Shown here: in pieces, positions 44,866-53,047 of the stretch
How positions within the stretch are numbered: the first letter of the stretch is position 1
Layout: each line of letters starts with the position of its first letter
Program-made: the position numbers and the translations under genes
Notes under the pieces: generated by a model
Database searches by the model: none
Told to the model about the DNA's origin: nothing
What the model saw: only the letters and a program-made list of their open reading frames with translations
Source: Mycobacterium szulgai
GTDB lineage: Bacteria; Actinomycetota; Actinomycetes; Mycobacteriales; Mycobacteriaceae
NCBI RefSeq assembly: GCF_002116635.1
Contig: NZ_LQPW01000178.1
Coordinates: 62,001 to 126,000 of the forward strand
Length of the DNA stretch: 64,000 nucleotides
Direction: 5' to 3'

Positions 44866-44915
44866 GCGCCACTCCTCAGCATCGCTGCGCTCTGCATCGT
44901 CGTCGGCGGGATCAT
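44862..44915 (-). CDS. 17-codon upstream ORF within the MIRU-like repeat, overlapping the DUF3000 start
   Basis: From ATG 44915 the frame reads MIPPTTMQSAAMLRSGA and stops in TGA, whose bases overlap the ATG of the DUF3000 gene (ATGA). Its own GAGGAG lies 6 nt upstream, supplied by the second repeat copy. This layout, a short ORF coupled to a downstream start, is the known MIRU pattern. Coding is not proven; it may act only in translational coupling. Confidence 0.45.
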   Translation of the reverse strand: MIPPTTMQSAAMLRSGA

Positions 44916-44958
44916 GCGCCACTCCTCAGCATCGCTGCGCTCTGCATCGTCGTCGGCG
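44862..44958. repeat. MIRU-like tandem duplication (two 47-bp copies)
   Basis: Identical 47-bp copies lie at 44862-44908 and 44912-44958, a period of 50 bp with 3 bp between. On the minus strand each carries CCGACGACGATGCAGAGCGC and CTGAGGAGTGGCGCATGA, which agrees with the mycobacterial interspersed repetitive unit pattern (GAGGAG ribosome binding site followed by ATGA). It overlaps the start of the DUF3000 gene. Confidence 0.85.
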
Positions 44959-45025
44959 AAGAACTCACAGTTTCCGACGGTAGACCTATCGTCCGACACG
45001 CGAAATCAGGCGCGCCGAATTGCGG

Positions 45026-45832
45026 TCAGCTGTCCGAGCCGTCAGCAAATCGCGCGGGGCGCTTCTCGCGGTGCGCAGCCAGACCTTCGCGCACGTCGGG
45101 GCCGCCGAACCCGATGAATTCCAGGCCAAGCGACGTTTCGAAGGCCGGCCCGAACATCCGGTACCAGTGATTGAGGCTGCGTTTGGTCCAGCGGATGGCG
45201 TTTTGGGCGCCGTCGGCCAGATTCTCGGCCAGCCGGGTCGCGGTGGCCAGCACCTCGTCGTCGTCGACGCAGGTCGAGACCAGGCCAATGCGCTCGGCTT
45301 CTTCGCCGGAGAGCACCTCGCAGGTCAGCAGGTAGTACTTGGCCTTGGCCATGCCGACCAGCAGCGGCCAGCAGATCGCGGCGTGGTCACCGGCGGCGAC
45401 CCCGAGTTTCGTGTGTCCGTCGATGATTTTGGCGGTCCGGCCCGCCACCGAGATGTCGGCGAGCAATGCGACCACCAGACCAGCGCCGACGGCGGGGCCC
45501 TTGATGGCCGAGACCACCGGTTTGTCGAAGTTGACCAGGTTGAGCACCAGATCGCGGGCTTCGCGCAGGATGCGGATCCGGCCCTCGTAGTCATTGATGG
45601 TCTCGTCGATCAGATCGAAGCTGCCGCCGGAGGAGAACGCCTTGCCTTCACCGCGGACCAGGACCACTTTTACCGCGGGGTCGCGATCGAGCACCGGCCA
45701 GATGTCGGCAAGATCGCGGTGCATCTGCGGTCCCACCGAGTTCAGCCCGGGGGCATCGAGAACCAGTTCCAGCACGCCGTTGTCCTGGGTTTGGCAGCGC
45801 AGGCTGGGAAAGTCGTCGTAGCTGACCGGCAT
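45026..45832 (-). CDS. echA15: Enoyl-CoA hydratase/isomerase family protein EchA15
   Basis: A 268-aa crotonase-family protein for fatty-acid or lipid catabolism. The oxyanion-hole motifs are GEGKAFSSGGSFDLIDE and AIKGPAVGAGLVVALLADISVAG. Usual catalytic glutamates are not obvious at the classical positions (SSGGS and the HTKLGVAAGDHAA segment), so activity may be altered. ATG 45832 (MPVSYDD) is chosen by length. It is divergent from hemE, as in M. tuberculosis (Rv2679). Confidence 0.88.
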   Translation of the reverse strand: MPVSYDDFPSLRCQTQDNGVLELVLDAPGLNSVGPQMHRDLADIWPVLDRDPAVKVVLVRGEGKAFSSGGSFDLIDETINDYEGRIRILREARDLVLNLVNFDKPVVSAIKGPAVGAGLVVALLADISVAGRTAKIIDGHTKLGVAAGDHAAICWPLLVGMAKAKYYLLTCEVLSGEEAERIGLVSTCVDDDEVLATATRLAENLADGAQNAIRWTKRSLNHWYRMFGPAFETSLGLEFIGFGGPDVREGLAAHREKRPARFADGSDS

Positions 45833-45884
45833 CGGATCGATGTTACGCAAGGTCCGCGCGGCGCCCGTGGCAGCATTGACGTCG

Positions 45885-46934
45885 ATGAGTACGCGTCGCG
45901 ACCTTACCCAGTCGCCCTATCTGGCCGCGGTCGGCGGCCGTAAACCGAGCCGGGTACCGGTGTGGTTTATGCGCCAGGCCGGACGTTCCCTGCCCGAATA
46001 CCGGGCACTGCGCCAACAGCGCAGCATGCTGGCCGCCTGTTTTGAGCCGGAGATGGCCTGCGAGATCACCCTGCAGCCGATCCGCCGCTACGACGTCGAC
46101 GCGGCGATCCTGTTCTCCGACATCGTGGTGCCCCTGCGCGCCGCCGGCGTCGATCTGGACATCGTCGCCGACGTCGGTCCGGTGATCGCGCAGCCCGTGC
46201 GCACCGACACCGACATCGCTGCGATGAAACCTCTTGATCCCCAAGCGATTCAGCCCGTTTTTCAGACCATCGGGCTGTTGGTTGACGCGCTGGGGGAGGT
46301 GCCGCTGATCGGGTTCGCTGGTGCGCCGTTCACGTTGGCTTCCTACCTGGTCGAAGGCGGGCCGAGCCGCCACCACGCCCGCACCAAGGCGATGATGCTG
46401 TCCGAGCCGGCGAGCTGGCATGCGCTGATGACCAAGCTGACCGACCTCACCATTGCGTTCCTAAGTGGCCAAATCGACGCGGGGGTGGACGCCATCCAGG
46501 TGTTCGACTCCTGGGCGGGCACGCTGTCGCTGGCCGACTATCGGCAGTACGTGCTGCCGCACAGTGCACGGGTATTCGGCGCGCTGGCCGAACATGGGCT
46601 GCCGATGACCCACTTCGGCGTGGGCACCGCGGAGTTGCTGGGAGCGATGTCGGAAGCGGGTGCCACAGTCGTCGGCGTCGACTGGCGAACCGCGCTCACC
46701 GACGCCGCCGCCAGGGTGGTGCCCGGCACCGCGCTGCAGGGCAACCTGGACCCGGTGGTGGTGCTGGCGGGCTGGCCGGCGGTGGAACGCGCCGCGCGCG
46801 CCGTCGTCGACGACGGTCGCCGGGCCGTGGACTCAGGGGCGGCCGGTCACGTCTTCAACCTTGGCCACGGTGTGTTGCCGGAGACCGATCCCGGTGTGCT
46901 GACCGATCTGGTGGCGCTGGTCCACTCGCTATGA
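45885..46934 (+). CDS. hemE: Uroporphyrinogen III decarboxylase
   Basis: A 349-aa enzyme removing four carboxyl groups to make coproporphyrinogen III in heme synthesis. Signatures present: PVWFMRQAGRSLPEYR (substrate arginine), the catalytic region FSDIVVPLRAAGVDLDI, LPLIGFAGAPFTLASYLVEGG and VFNLGHGVLPETDPG. It overlaps hemY by 4 bp (ATGA), with chdC and a methyltransferase following, so these four genes form a heme operon. Confidence 0.96.
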   Translation: MSTRRDLTQSPYLAAVGGRKPSRVPVWFMRQAGRSLPEYRALRQQRSMLAACFEPEMACEITLQPIRRYDVDAAILFSDIVVPLRAAGVDLDIVADVGPVIAQPVRTDTDIAAMKPLDPQAIQPVFQTIGLLVDALGEVPLIGFAGAPFTLASYLVEGGPSRHHARTKAMMLSEPASWHALMTKLTDLTIAFLSGQIDAGVDAIQVFDSWAGTLSLADYRQYVLPHSARVFGALAEHGLPMTHFGVGTAELLGAMSEAGATVVGVDWRTALTDAAARVVPGTALQGNLDPVVVLAGWPAVERAARAVVDDGRRAVDSGAAGHVFNLGHGVLPETDPGVLTDLVALVHSL

Positions 46935-48277
46935 CCGCACGCTCGTATTGTGTTGTGGGCGGCGGCATTTCGGGGTTGGCGGCCGCCTACCGATTGCGCA
47001 TGGCGGTCGGGGACGACGCGTCGATCACGGTGTTCGATCCCGGCGACCGGCTCGGCGGGGTGCTGCGCACCGAGATCGTCGGCGGCCAGCCCATGGATGT
47101 CGGCGCCGAAGCCTTCGTGCGGCGCCGCCCCGAGGTCCCGGCGCTGCTGGCCGAGCTGGGGCTATCGGGGTTGCAACTGGACACCACCGGCGTTCGGCCG
47201 CTGATCTACAGCCAGGGGCGGCTACACCCGCTGCCGTCGGAGACGGTGGTGGGAATTCCGTCGTCGGCGGCATCGGTTGCCGGGCTGGTCGACGACGCCA
47301 CGGTGGCGCGCATCGATGCCGAGCCCGCGCGTCCGTTCAGCTGGCAACCGGGTAGTGATCCGGCGGTCGCCGAGTTGGTGGCCGACCGCTTCGGCGAACA
47401 GGTGGTGGCCCGATCGGTGGACCCGCTGCTCAGTGGGGTGTACGCGGGTTCGGCGGCGACGATCGGGCTGCGTGCGGCGGCCCCCGGTGTGGCGGCGGCC
47501 CTCGATCGCGGGGCGGCGTCCTTGACGGATGCGGTGCGCCAGGCGTTGCCGTCCGCTACCGGGGCTCCGGTGTTCGGCGCAGTGGCCGGCGGCTACCAGG
47601 TGCTGGTCGACGAGCTGGTCGCGCGCAGCCGGCTGAAGTGGCAGCGCGCCGCGATAGCCCGGGTGGAGCCCGGTTGGGTCCTGCGCGATGACACCGGTGC
47701 ACGCTGGCCCGCTGACGCGGTGATCCTGGCTGTCCCGGCGGCGCAGCTGGTGCGCCTGCTGGGCGAGCTGGCTCCGCGTACCTGTGCCGCCGCGAACCGG
47801 GTGGTGAGCGCCTCGTCGGCGGTCGTGGCTCTTGCGGTACCCGCCGAGACCGCCTTCCCGCAGTGTTCGGGGGTGCTGGCGGCAAGCGGCGAGCCGTTGC
47901 GGTCCAAGGCGATCACGTTGTCGTCGCGCAAATGGGGGCGGCATGGGGACGTGCAGCTGCTGCGACTGTCGTTTGGGCGATTTGGCGATGATCTGACCAC
48001 GACCGCCTCGGACGACGAACTGCTGGGGTGGGCGTTGAGCGACCTCGTCGATGTATTCGATCTGGCCGTCGACCCGGTCGACGCTCGCGTGCAACGCTGG
48101 ATCGGTGCGATGCCGCAGTACGGGCCCGGCCACGCGGAGCTGGTTGCAGAGGTGCGCGCCGGCCTGCCGCCGGGCCTGGCGGTAGCCGGCAGTTACCTGG
48201 ACGGAATCGGCGTACCCGCCTGCGTCGGGGCTGCTGGGCGGGCGATCGAAGCCCTCGAAGCGGAAGTGGCACGATAG
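46931..48277 (+). CDS. hemY: Coproporphyrinogen III oxidase (HemY/CgoX type)
   Basis: A 448-aa FAD flavoprotein. The N-terminal dinucleotide motif VVGGGISGLAAAYRLR (residues 6-21) and GGQPMDVGAEAFVRRRPEV are intact, as is the C-terminal VAGSYLDGIGVPACVGAAGRA. In Gram-positive bacteria with ChdC this enzyme makes coproporphyrin III, not protoporphyrin. The adjacency to chdC supports the coproporphyrin route. It overlaps hemE by 4 bp. Confidence 0.93.
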   Translation: MTARSYCVVGGGISGLAAAYRLRMAVGDDASITVFDPGDRLGGVLRTEIVGGQPMDVGAEAFVRRRPEVPALLAELGLSGLQLDTTGVRPLIYSQGRLHPLPSETVVGIPSSAASVAGLVDDATVARIDAEPARPFSWQPGSDPAVAELVADRFGEQVVARSVDPLLSGVYAGSAATIGLRAAAPGVAAALDRGAASLTDAVRQALPSATGAPVFGAVAGGYQVLVDELVARSRLKWQRAAIARVEPGWVLRDDTGARWPADAVILAVPAAQLVRLLGELAPRTCAAANRVVSASSAVVALAVPAETAFPQCSGVLAASGEPLRSKAITLSSRKWGRHGDVQLLRLSFGRFGDDLTTTASDDELLGWALSDLVDVFDLAVDPVDARVQRWIGAMPQYGPGHAELVAEVRAGLPPGLAVAGSYLDGIGVPACVGAAGRAIEALEAEVAR

Positions 48278-48282
48278 GTTTC

Positions 48283-48978
48283 ATGGCCAAACTCGACTTC
48301 GATGCTCTCAACTCGACCATTCGCTACCTGATGTTTTCGGTGTTTTCGGTGCGGCCGGGCGCCCTGGGCGATCAGCGTGAGGCCGTCGTCGACGATGCCG
48401 CCACGTTCTTCAAACAGCAGGAAGAGCGCGGCGTCGTGGTGCGCGGCCTCTATGACGTCGCGGGCCTGCGCGCCGACGCGGATTTCATGATCTGGACCCA
48501 CGCCGAGCGCGTCGAAGCGCTGCAGGCCACCTACGCCGATTTTCGGCGGACCACGACGCTGGGGCAGGTCTGCACGCCGGTGTGGAGCAGCGTGGCGCTG
48601 CATCGGCCGGCGGAGTTCAACAAGAGCCACATCCCGGCGTTTCTGGCCGGCGAAGAGCCCGGGGCCTACATCTGCGTGTATCCCTTTGTGCGGTCTTACG
48701 AGTGGTACCTGCTGCCCGACGAGGAACGCCGCCGCATGCTGTCCGAACACGGCATGGCCGCCCGTGAATACAAGGATGTGCGGGCCAACACGGTGCCCGC
48801 CTTCGCGCTGGGCGACTACGAATGGATCCTGGCCTTCGAGGCCCCGGAATTGCATCGCATCGTCGACCTGATGCGGGAACTGCGGGCTACTGACGCGCGG
48901 CGCCACACCCGCGAAGAGACGCCGTTTTTCACCGGTCCGCGGGTGCCGGTCGAGCAGCTGGTGAACTCGCTGCCATGA
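48283..48978 (+). CDS. chdC: Coproheme decarboxylase (ChdC/HemQ; Rv2676c-like)
   Basis: A 231-aa chlorite-dismutase-fold protein, the usual mycobacterial length. It converts coproheme III to heme b using H2O2. It shows the family segments LNSTIRYLMFSVFSVRPGALG, FFKQQEERGVVVRGLYDVAGLRADADFMIW, SHIPAFLAGEEPGAYICVYPFVRSYEWYLL (with the catalytic tyrosine and active-site residues) and TVPAFALGDYEWILAFEA. It lies 5 bp after hemY and overlaps the methyltransferase by 4 bp. Confidence 0.94.
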   Translation: MAKLDFDALNSTIRYLMFSVFSVRPGALGDQREAVVDDAATFFKQQEERGVVVRGLYDVAGLRADADFMIWTHAERVEALQATYADFRRTTTLGQVCTPVWSSVALHRPAEFNKSHIPAFLAGEEPGAYICVYPFVRSYEWYLLPDEERRRMLSEHGMAAREYKDVRANTVPAFALGDYEWILAFEAPELHRIVDLMRELRATDARRHTREETPFFTGPRVPVEQLVNSLP

Positions 48979-49724
48979 CCGCCTTCGATCCCACCGATCC
49001 CACCCGCTTCGAGGAGATGTACCGCGACGCGCGGGTCGCGCACGGCTTGCCGGTGGCCACGCCGTGGGATATCGGCGGCCCGCAGCCGGTGGTCCAGCAA
49101 CTCGTCGCCGTCGGCGCCATCAAGGGCGAAGTGCTCGACCCGGGTACCGGCCCCGGTCACCACGCGATCTACTACGCCTCCAAGGGCTTTTCGGCCACCG
49201 GCATCGACGGTTCCGCGGCCGCCATCGAGCGTGCGCACGCCAACGCGGGCAAGGCCGGTGTCTCGGTGGATTTCCAGGTGGCCGACGCAACGAAGCTGGA
49301 CGGGTTCGAGGGGCGCTTTGACACCGTCGTCGACTGCGCCTTCTTCCACACTTTCAGCACCGCACCGGACCTGCAGAAGTCCTATGTGCAGGCGCTGCGG
49401 CAGGCCACCAAGCCCGGAGCGCGGCTGTATATGTTCGAGTTCGGCGCGCACGACGTCAACGGGTTCAGGATGCTGCGGTCGTTGTCCGAGGACGATTTTC
49501 ACCAGGTGTTGCCCGCCGGCGGCTGGGAGATCACCTACCTGGGGCCCACCACTTACCAAGTCAACGTCAGCATTGAGTCGATCGAGATGATGGCGGCGCG
49601 AAATCCCGATCTGGCTGACCGGGCACAGGAGTTGCTGGAACGGTTCCGGGTGATGGAACCGTGGCTGAAGGACGGTCGGGTGCACGCCCCGTTCTGGGAA
49701 GTGCACGCCACGCGGGTCGACTAG
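48975..49724 (+). CDS. SAM-dependent methyltransferase (Rv2675c-like)
   Basis: A 249-aa class I methyltransferase. The SAM motif VLDPGTGPGHHAIYYASKGFSATGID (residues 54-79) and DGFEGRFDTVVDCAFFHTF are clear. The substrate is unknown; the position at the end of the heme operon (4-bp overlap with chdC) suggests a linked small-molecule function but does not show it. It ends next to a strong terminator hairpin convergent with msrB. Confidence 0.9.
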   Translation: MTAFDPTDPTRFEEMYRDARVAHGLPVATPWDIGGPQPVVQQLVAVGAIKGEVLDPGTGPGHHAIYYASKGFSATGIDGSAAAIERAHANAGKAGVSVDFQVADATKLDGFEGRFDTVVDCAFFHTFSTAPDLQKSYVQALRQATKPGARLYMFEFGAHDVNGFRMLRSLSEDDFHQVLPAGGWEITYLGPTTYQVNVSIESIEMMAARNPDLADRAQELLERFRVMEPWLKDGRVHAPFWEVHATRVD

Positions 49725-49736
49725 CTGGCGTCGAAA

Positions 49737-49783
49737 CTGTAGTTAGCGCGGGAAAGTGCGAGTGCGGGCCGCGCTAACTACAG
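49737..49783. terminator. Bidirectional terminator, perfect 15-bp stem
   Basis: CTGTAGTTAGCGCGG (49737-49751) and CCGCGCTAACTACAG (49769-49783) are exact inverted arms around a 17-nt loop. They fill the 67-bp gap between the convergent methyltransferase and msrB genes. No T-tract follows. Confidence 0.85.
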
Positions 49784-49791
49784 GCTCGCGG

Positions 49792-50199
49792 CTAGACAGC
49801 GCCGGGGACCAACTTCAGCGAGATCGAGTTGATGCAGTAGCGCTTGTCGGTTGGTGTGGGGTAGCCCTCGCCTTCGAAGACGTGGCCCAGGTGGCTGTCA
49901 CAGTTCGCGCACAGCACCTCGATGCGCTTCATGCCCAGCGAGTAGTCGGTGCGCAGGAATACCGCGCTGGATTTCGCCGGGTCGAAGAACGACGGCCAGC
50001 CGCAATGCGAGTCGAATTTCTCTGTGCTGCGGAACAATTCGGCACCACAGGCCCGGCACTGGTAGACACCCTGGATCTTGGTGTCGGTGTACTCACCGGT
50101 GAATGGGCGTTCGGTGCCGGCTTGGCGCAGCACGGAAAACTCCTCCGGGGTGAGCTTCTTACGCCACTCGTCGTCGGTGAGCCGCAGCTTGGGGGTCAT
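49792..50199 (-). CDS. msrB: Methionine-R-sulfoxide reductase B
   Basis: A 135-aa enzyme repairing methionine-R-sulfoxide in oxidised proteins. Zinc cysteines in CRACGAELF and CANCDSHLGHVF, substrate motif CGWPSFFDP and the catalytic C-terminal cysteine in RYCINSISL are present. The ATG lies 4 bp inside the aftC 3' end (50196-50199), so aftC and msrB are co-translated. In M. tuberculosis Rv2674. Confidence 0.95.
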   Translation of the reverse strand: MTPKLRLTDDEWRKKLTPEEFSVLRQAGTERPFTGEYTDTKIQGVYQCRACGAELFRSTEKFDSHCGWPSFFDPAKSSAVFLRTDYSLGMKRIEVLCANCDSHLGHVFEGEGYPTPTDKRYCINSISLKLVPGAV

Positions 50200-51422
50200 G
50201 CGTCTACGCTAGCGCGATCTAGGCCGTCGTCCAGTCGGTTCTCCGCCTTGGCGTCCAGGTAGCGGAAGTACAGCACGGTGAACGTCACGATCAGCAGCAG
50301 CGACCAGCCATACGTGATCTTCAGGTATTCCAGCGCCCGGCCCCACCTCATCCAGTTGAAGAGCAGCCAGCGGTCCAGCGTCATGAAGCCGTAAATCCCC
50401 AGCCAAGCCGGCCAGTTACGGATCAACGAGTTGGGCAGCACGACCGTCATCAGGAACGGAAACAGCATCATCGAGTAGTAGCCCTGCGCCAGCGACATCA
50501 CCAGCCACGACCACAGCAGCAGCACGCCCGACGACGTGGTGAACCAGAACAGCGGGTCTCGGGTGCGGTAGTAGCGGTATAGCAGCCACAGCGCGCCAAC
50601 GGCGATCGCGGTGAACAGCAACCGCAGCCCGATGATCAGCCAGGTGGGCAGGCCGAAGTACACGCCGTTGCCCTGGATCGAGCTGTTGAAGTAGTCGCGA
50701 GTGCCCAGGATGTAAGGCAGCGTGCGGGTGAAGAAGTCCATCGGGTGGGGCACCACCGGCAGCGCCGCCAGGTTGACGACGATGGGAATGCCGATGGCGG
50801 CCACCAATGCCCGCCACTGGCGGTTGAGCAGCGGGAGTAACAGCAGCGGGCCGAGCAGGGGTTTGAGCACCAGCGTCAGCCCGATGGCCAGGCCCGCCCA
50901 CCACTGACGGCTGGCGCGGCCGTCCAGCAGCCAGCGCAGGAACAAAACCTCCAGCAGCAGAATGCAGCCGTTGATGTTGGTGAACACCAGTGTGTTGGTG
51001 ACGGTTTCGGTGCAGAACATGGCCAGGATCAGTGCGGGCGCGGCCACCGAGGACAGGGTGAAGTTGAACATCCGCAGCAGCAGATACGCGGCTACCAGGA
51101 TGGCCACGGTGTTGATCGAGATGAACAGGTAGCGCGACGGCGCAAAGGGCAGGTAGCCAAAGGGCGCCATCAGCAGCGTGCCGCCCGGAGGGTACAGATA
51201 GTGCGGGTCGACGTAGTCGAAGTGCTCGTTGTAGATGTCCAAGCCGTGCCGAAAGTTCGACACCGCCCGGTAGACCGGCTTGAAATCGTCGGTGATGTTG
51301 CCATTGGTCGTCAGCACGATGCTGCGGTGCAATACCGACAGAATGGCTGCGGGCCACAGCACTGCCCGCAGGATGGATGCGGTGCTCGGGGGGCCGGTTC
51401 GGGTCGAGTCAGCTGCCGTCAC
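50196..51422 (-). CDS. aftC: Alpha-(1->3)-arabinofuranosyltransferase AftC
   Basis: A 408-aa membrane glycosyltransferase (GT-C type) that branches the arabinan of arabinogalactan and lipoarabinomannan using decaprenyl-phosphoarabinose. The N-terminal loop carries the acidic motif TDDFKPVYRAV..DIYNEHFDYVDPHYLYPP, with about ten transmembrane helices following. GTG 51422 (VTAADS) is chosen: the M. tuberculosis start has a methionine five residues earlier, where this sequence has GGG. It overlaps msrB by 4 bp. The ion/substrate role is from the homologue Rv2673. Confidence 0.93.
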   Translation of the reverse strand: MTAADSTRTGPPSTASILRAVLWPAAILSVLHRSIVLTTNGNITDDFKPVYRAVSNFRHGLDIYNEHFDYVDPHYLYPPGGTLLMAPFGYLPFAPSRYLFISINTVAILVAAYLLLRMFNFTLSSVAAPALILAMFCTETVTNTLVFTNINGCILLLEVLFLRWLLDGRASRQWWAGLAIGLTLVLKPLLGPLLLLPLLNRQWRALVAAIGIPIVVNLAALPVVPHPMDFFTRTLPYILGTRDYFNSSIQGNGVYFGLPTWLIIGLRLLFTAIAVGALWLLYRYYRTRDPLFWFTTSSGVLLLWSWLVMSLAQGYYSMMLFPFLMTVVLPNSLIRNWPAWLGIYGFMTLDRWLLFNWMRWGRALEYLKITYGWSLLLIVTFTVLYFRYLDAKAENRLDDGLDRASVDA

Positions 51423-51448
51423 CAGCGCACCGTACCCCGCCCGAACTC

Positions 51449-53008
51449 TCAGGCGGGACAGTAGGTGTCGGTGCCGGGCAGCTTGCCGCTGTCTAGATAG
51501 CCGACCATCGGCGGCACCGTGCACGCCGAATAGATGCTGGCGCCGTGGCCGATGCCCTGCCACATCACCCGCTTGCTGGCGGCGTTGGCGTTGATGACGG
51601 TGGCCGCCGTCGCAGCAACACCGTCGTTGCCGACGATCGGGTCGTTCTGCACGCCCAGCAGCAAGACGTCGACCTTGAGCTGCTTGGGTGCTTGCGCAGG
51701 CGAGCCACTGGGCCAGTGCAAGCACTTGACCAGGTTGAGCGCGGCGACGGTCCCGAACTGCGGATAGAGCTTGGCCCAGGCGACCACGAGTTCGCGAACC
51801 CGGTCCGGGGTCGGACGGTTGATCGCGTCGCTGCAGACATTGACGAACTGCCCGTCGGTGTCCTGCATAGCATCGGCGCGGTTGATCAAGTTGGACAGCG
51901 GGTTGATGTCGCCAGAGTTGGCGGCCGCCAGCGCGCTGGCCAGGGTCGTGGTGTTGTTGACGCGGTCGCCGGCCGGAAAGCCCAATGCGGTGGTGATCGC
52001 GTTGGCGATAGACGCCACCGATGTGCGCCCGGGCGCCCTGCCGGCCTTGGCGGCGTTGAGCAACGTGCTGACGGCGGCTTTGGGATCAGGGCCCAGCGGG
52101 CAGTTCACGGCGACGCACTGCGCGGCGAAGGCGTCGAGTGCGGCCTGCTGACCCTTGACCTGTTGTTCGGCGGCGGCTTCGGCGTTGACCCCCAACGCAA
52201 CCGGTGAATCCAGGATCAGCCTGGCCACCTTGTCCGGACGCGACCCGGCGTAGGTCAGTGCCACCTGGGCGCCGTTGCCGATGCCCACCAGGGCGAGCGC
52301 GGGAACATCCCAGATGTTGCGCAGTCGCTCGATGTCGGAGGCGGCATGCGCGTTGTCGTAAGCGGAGTCGCCCGGGGCGATCGCGTCGGTGCAGTTCGTG
52401 GTGGCGGTGTTGGAGATTTCGGAGAGGTTGGCCACCGGGTCGTCGCCGGACTGGAACTGGGCCTGGTCGCGCATCTCCTCGCGGTCGAAGTGGTCGCGGC
52501 AGTCGATTGGGCTCGACATTCCCATGCCGCGGCGGTCGACGGCGACGATCGGGTGACCCTTGAGAACGTCGGCGCCCGCATGTGACAGCCAGACCGGCAG
52601 CTGGGTCGACGAGGGCAGGTCGGACCCGGTGGTCAAGACCAGCGGTCCCGCGTCCTTCGGGGTTTGTGCGGAGCGGGCACGAACCACGCCGATGCTGACT
52701 GATCCAGAACCGCCGTTGACGGGGTCGAGGTCGGCGTCATAGCTGGCGCATTCCAGCTTGACGCCCGGGGCGGCCTGGACACCGGCGTCGGCATTGACCC
52801 GTGAGGTGCAGTCGCGCCAGGACAAGTCGTTCTTGGGTGCCGCGATCGGCGGGGGACCGCTGGGTTTGGGCGTCGTGGTGGGTACGCCCTGCGGCTTTGC
52901 GCCGGAGTTGGTGGCAAAGCGCGGGTCGGCACCGAACGCCGGGACGCAGGCGGTCAGCACGGTGGTGGCTGCGACGACGATCGTGGCAGCTCTGATGCGC
53001 CGACTCAT
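51449..53008 (-). CDS. Alpha/beta-hydrolase-type lipoprotein, serine-nucleophile position Asn (Rv2672-like)
   Basis: A 519-aa secreted lipoprotein (lipobox LTAC). The domain resembles tripeptidyl-peptidase-type proteases, with VVAVDRRGMGMSSPIDC, CTDAIAPGDSAYDNAHAASDIERLR and DSPVALGVNAEAA. The nucleophile elbow reads LVGIGNGAQ, with Asn (codon 52274-52276) where GxSxG would place Ser. Candidate acid (LLGVQNDPIVG) and His (WQGIGHGAS) remain. Hydrolysis is therefore doubtful. It is 26 bp upstream of aftC on the same strand. Confidence 0.87.
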   Translation of the reverse strand: MSRRIRAATIVVAATTVLTACVPAFGADPRFATNSGAKPQGVPTTTPKPSGPPPIAAPKNDLSWRDCTSRVNADAGVQAAPGVKLECASYDADLDPVNGGSGSVSIGVVRARSAQTPKDAGPLVLTTGSDLPSSTQLPVWLSHAGADVLKGHPIVAVDRRGMGMSSPIDCRDHFDREEMRDQAQFQSGDDPVANLSEISNTATTNCTDAIAPGDSAYDNAHAASDIERLRNIWDVPALALVGIGNGAQVALTYAGSRPDKVARLILDSPVALGVNAEAAAEQQVKGQQAALDAFAAQCVAVNCPLGPDPKAAVSTLLNAAKAGRAPGRTSVASIANAITTALGFPAGDRVNNTTTLASALAAANSGDINPLSNLINRADAMQDTDGQFVNVCSDAINRPTPDRVRELVVAWAKLYPQFGTVAALNLVKCLHWPSGSPAQAPKQLKVDVLLLGVQNDPIVGNDGVAATAATVINANAASKRVMWQGIGHGASIYSACTVPPMVGYLDSGKLPGTDTYCPA

Positions 53009-53047
53009 GCCGACCACAGTAGCGGGCCATTAGGCGCCGCTCCGGTG

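Noticed and set aside
45020..45943. 307-codon frame opposite echA15
   Set aside because: Mirror of the enoyl-CoA hydratase codons with no motif of its own.
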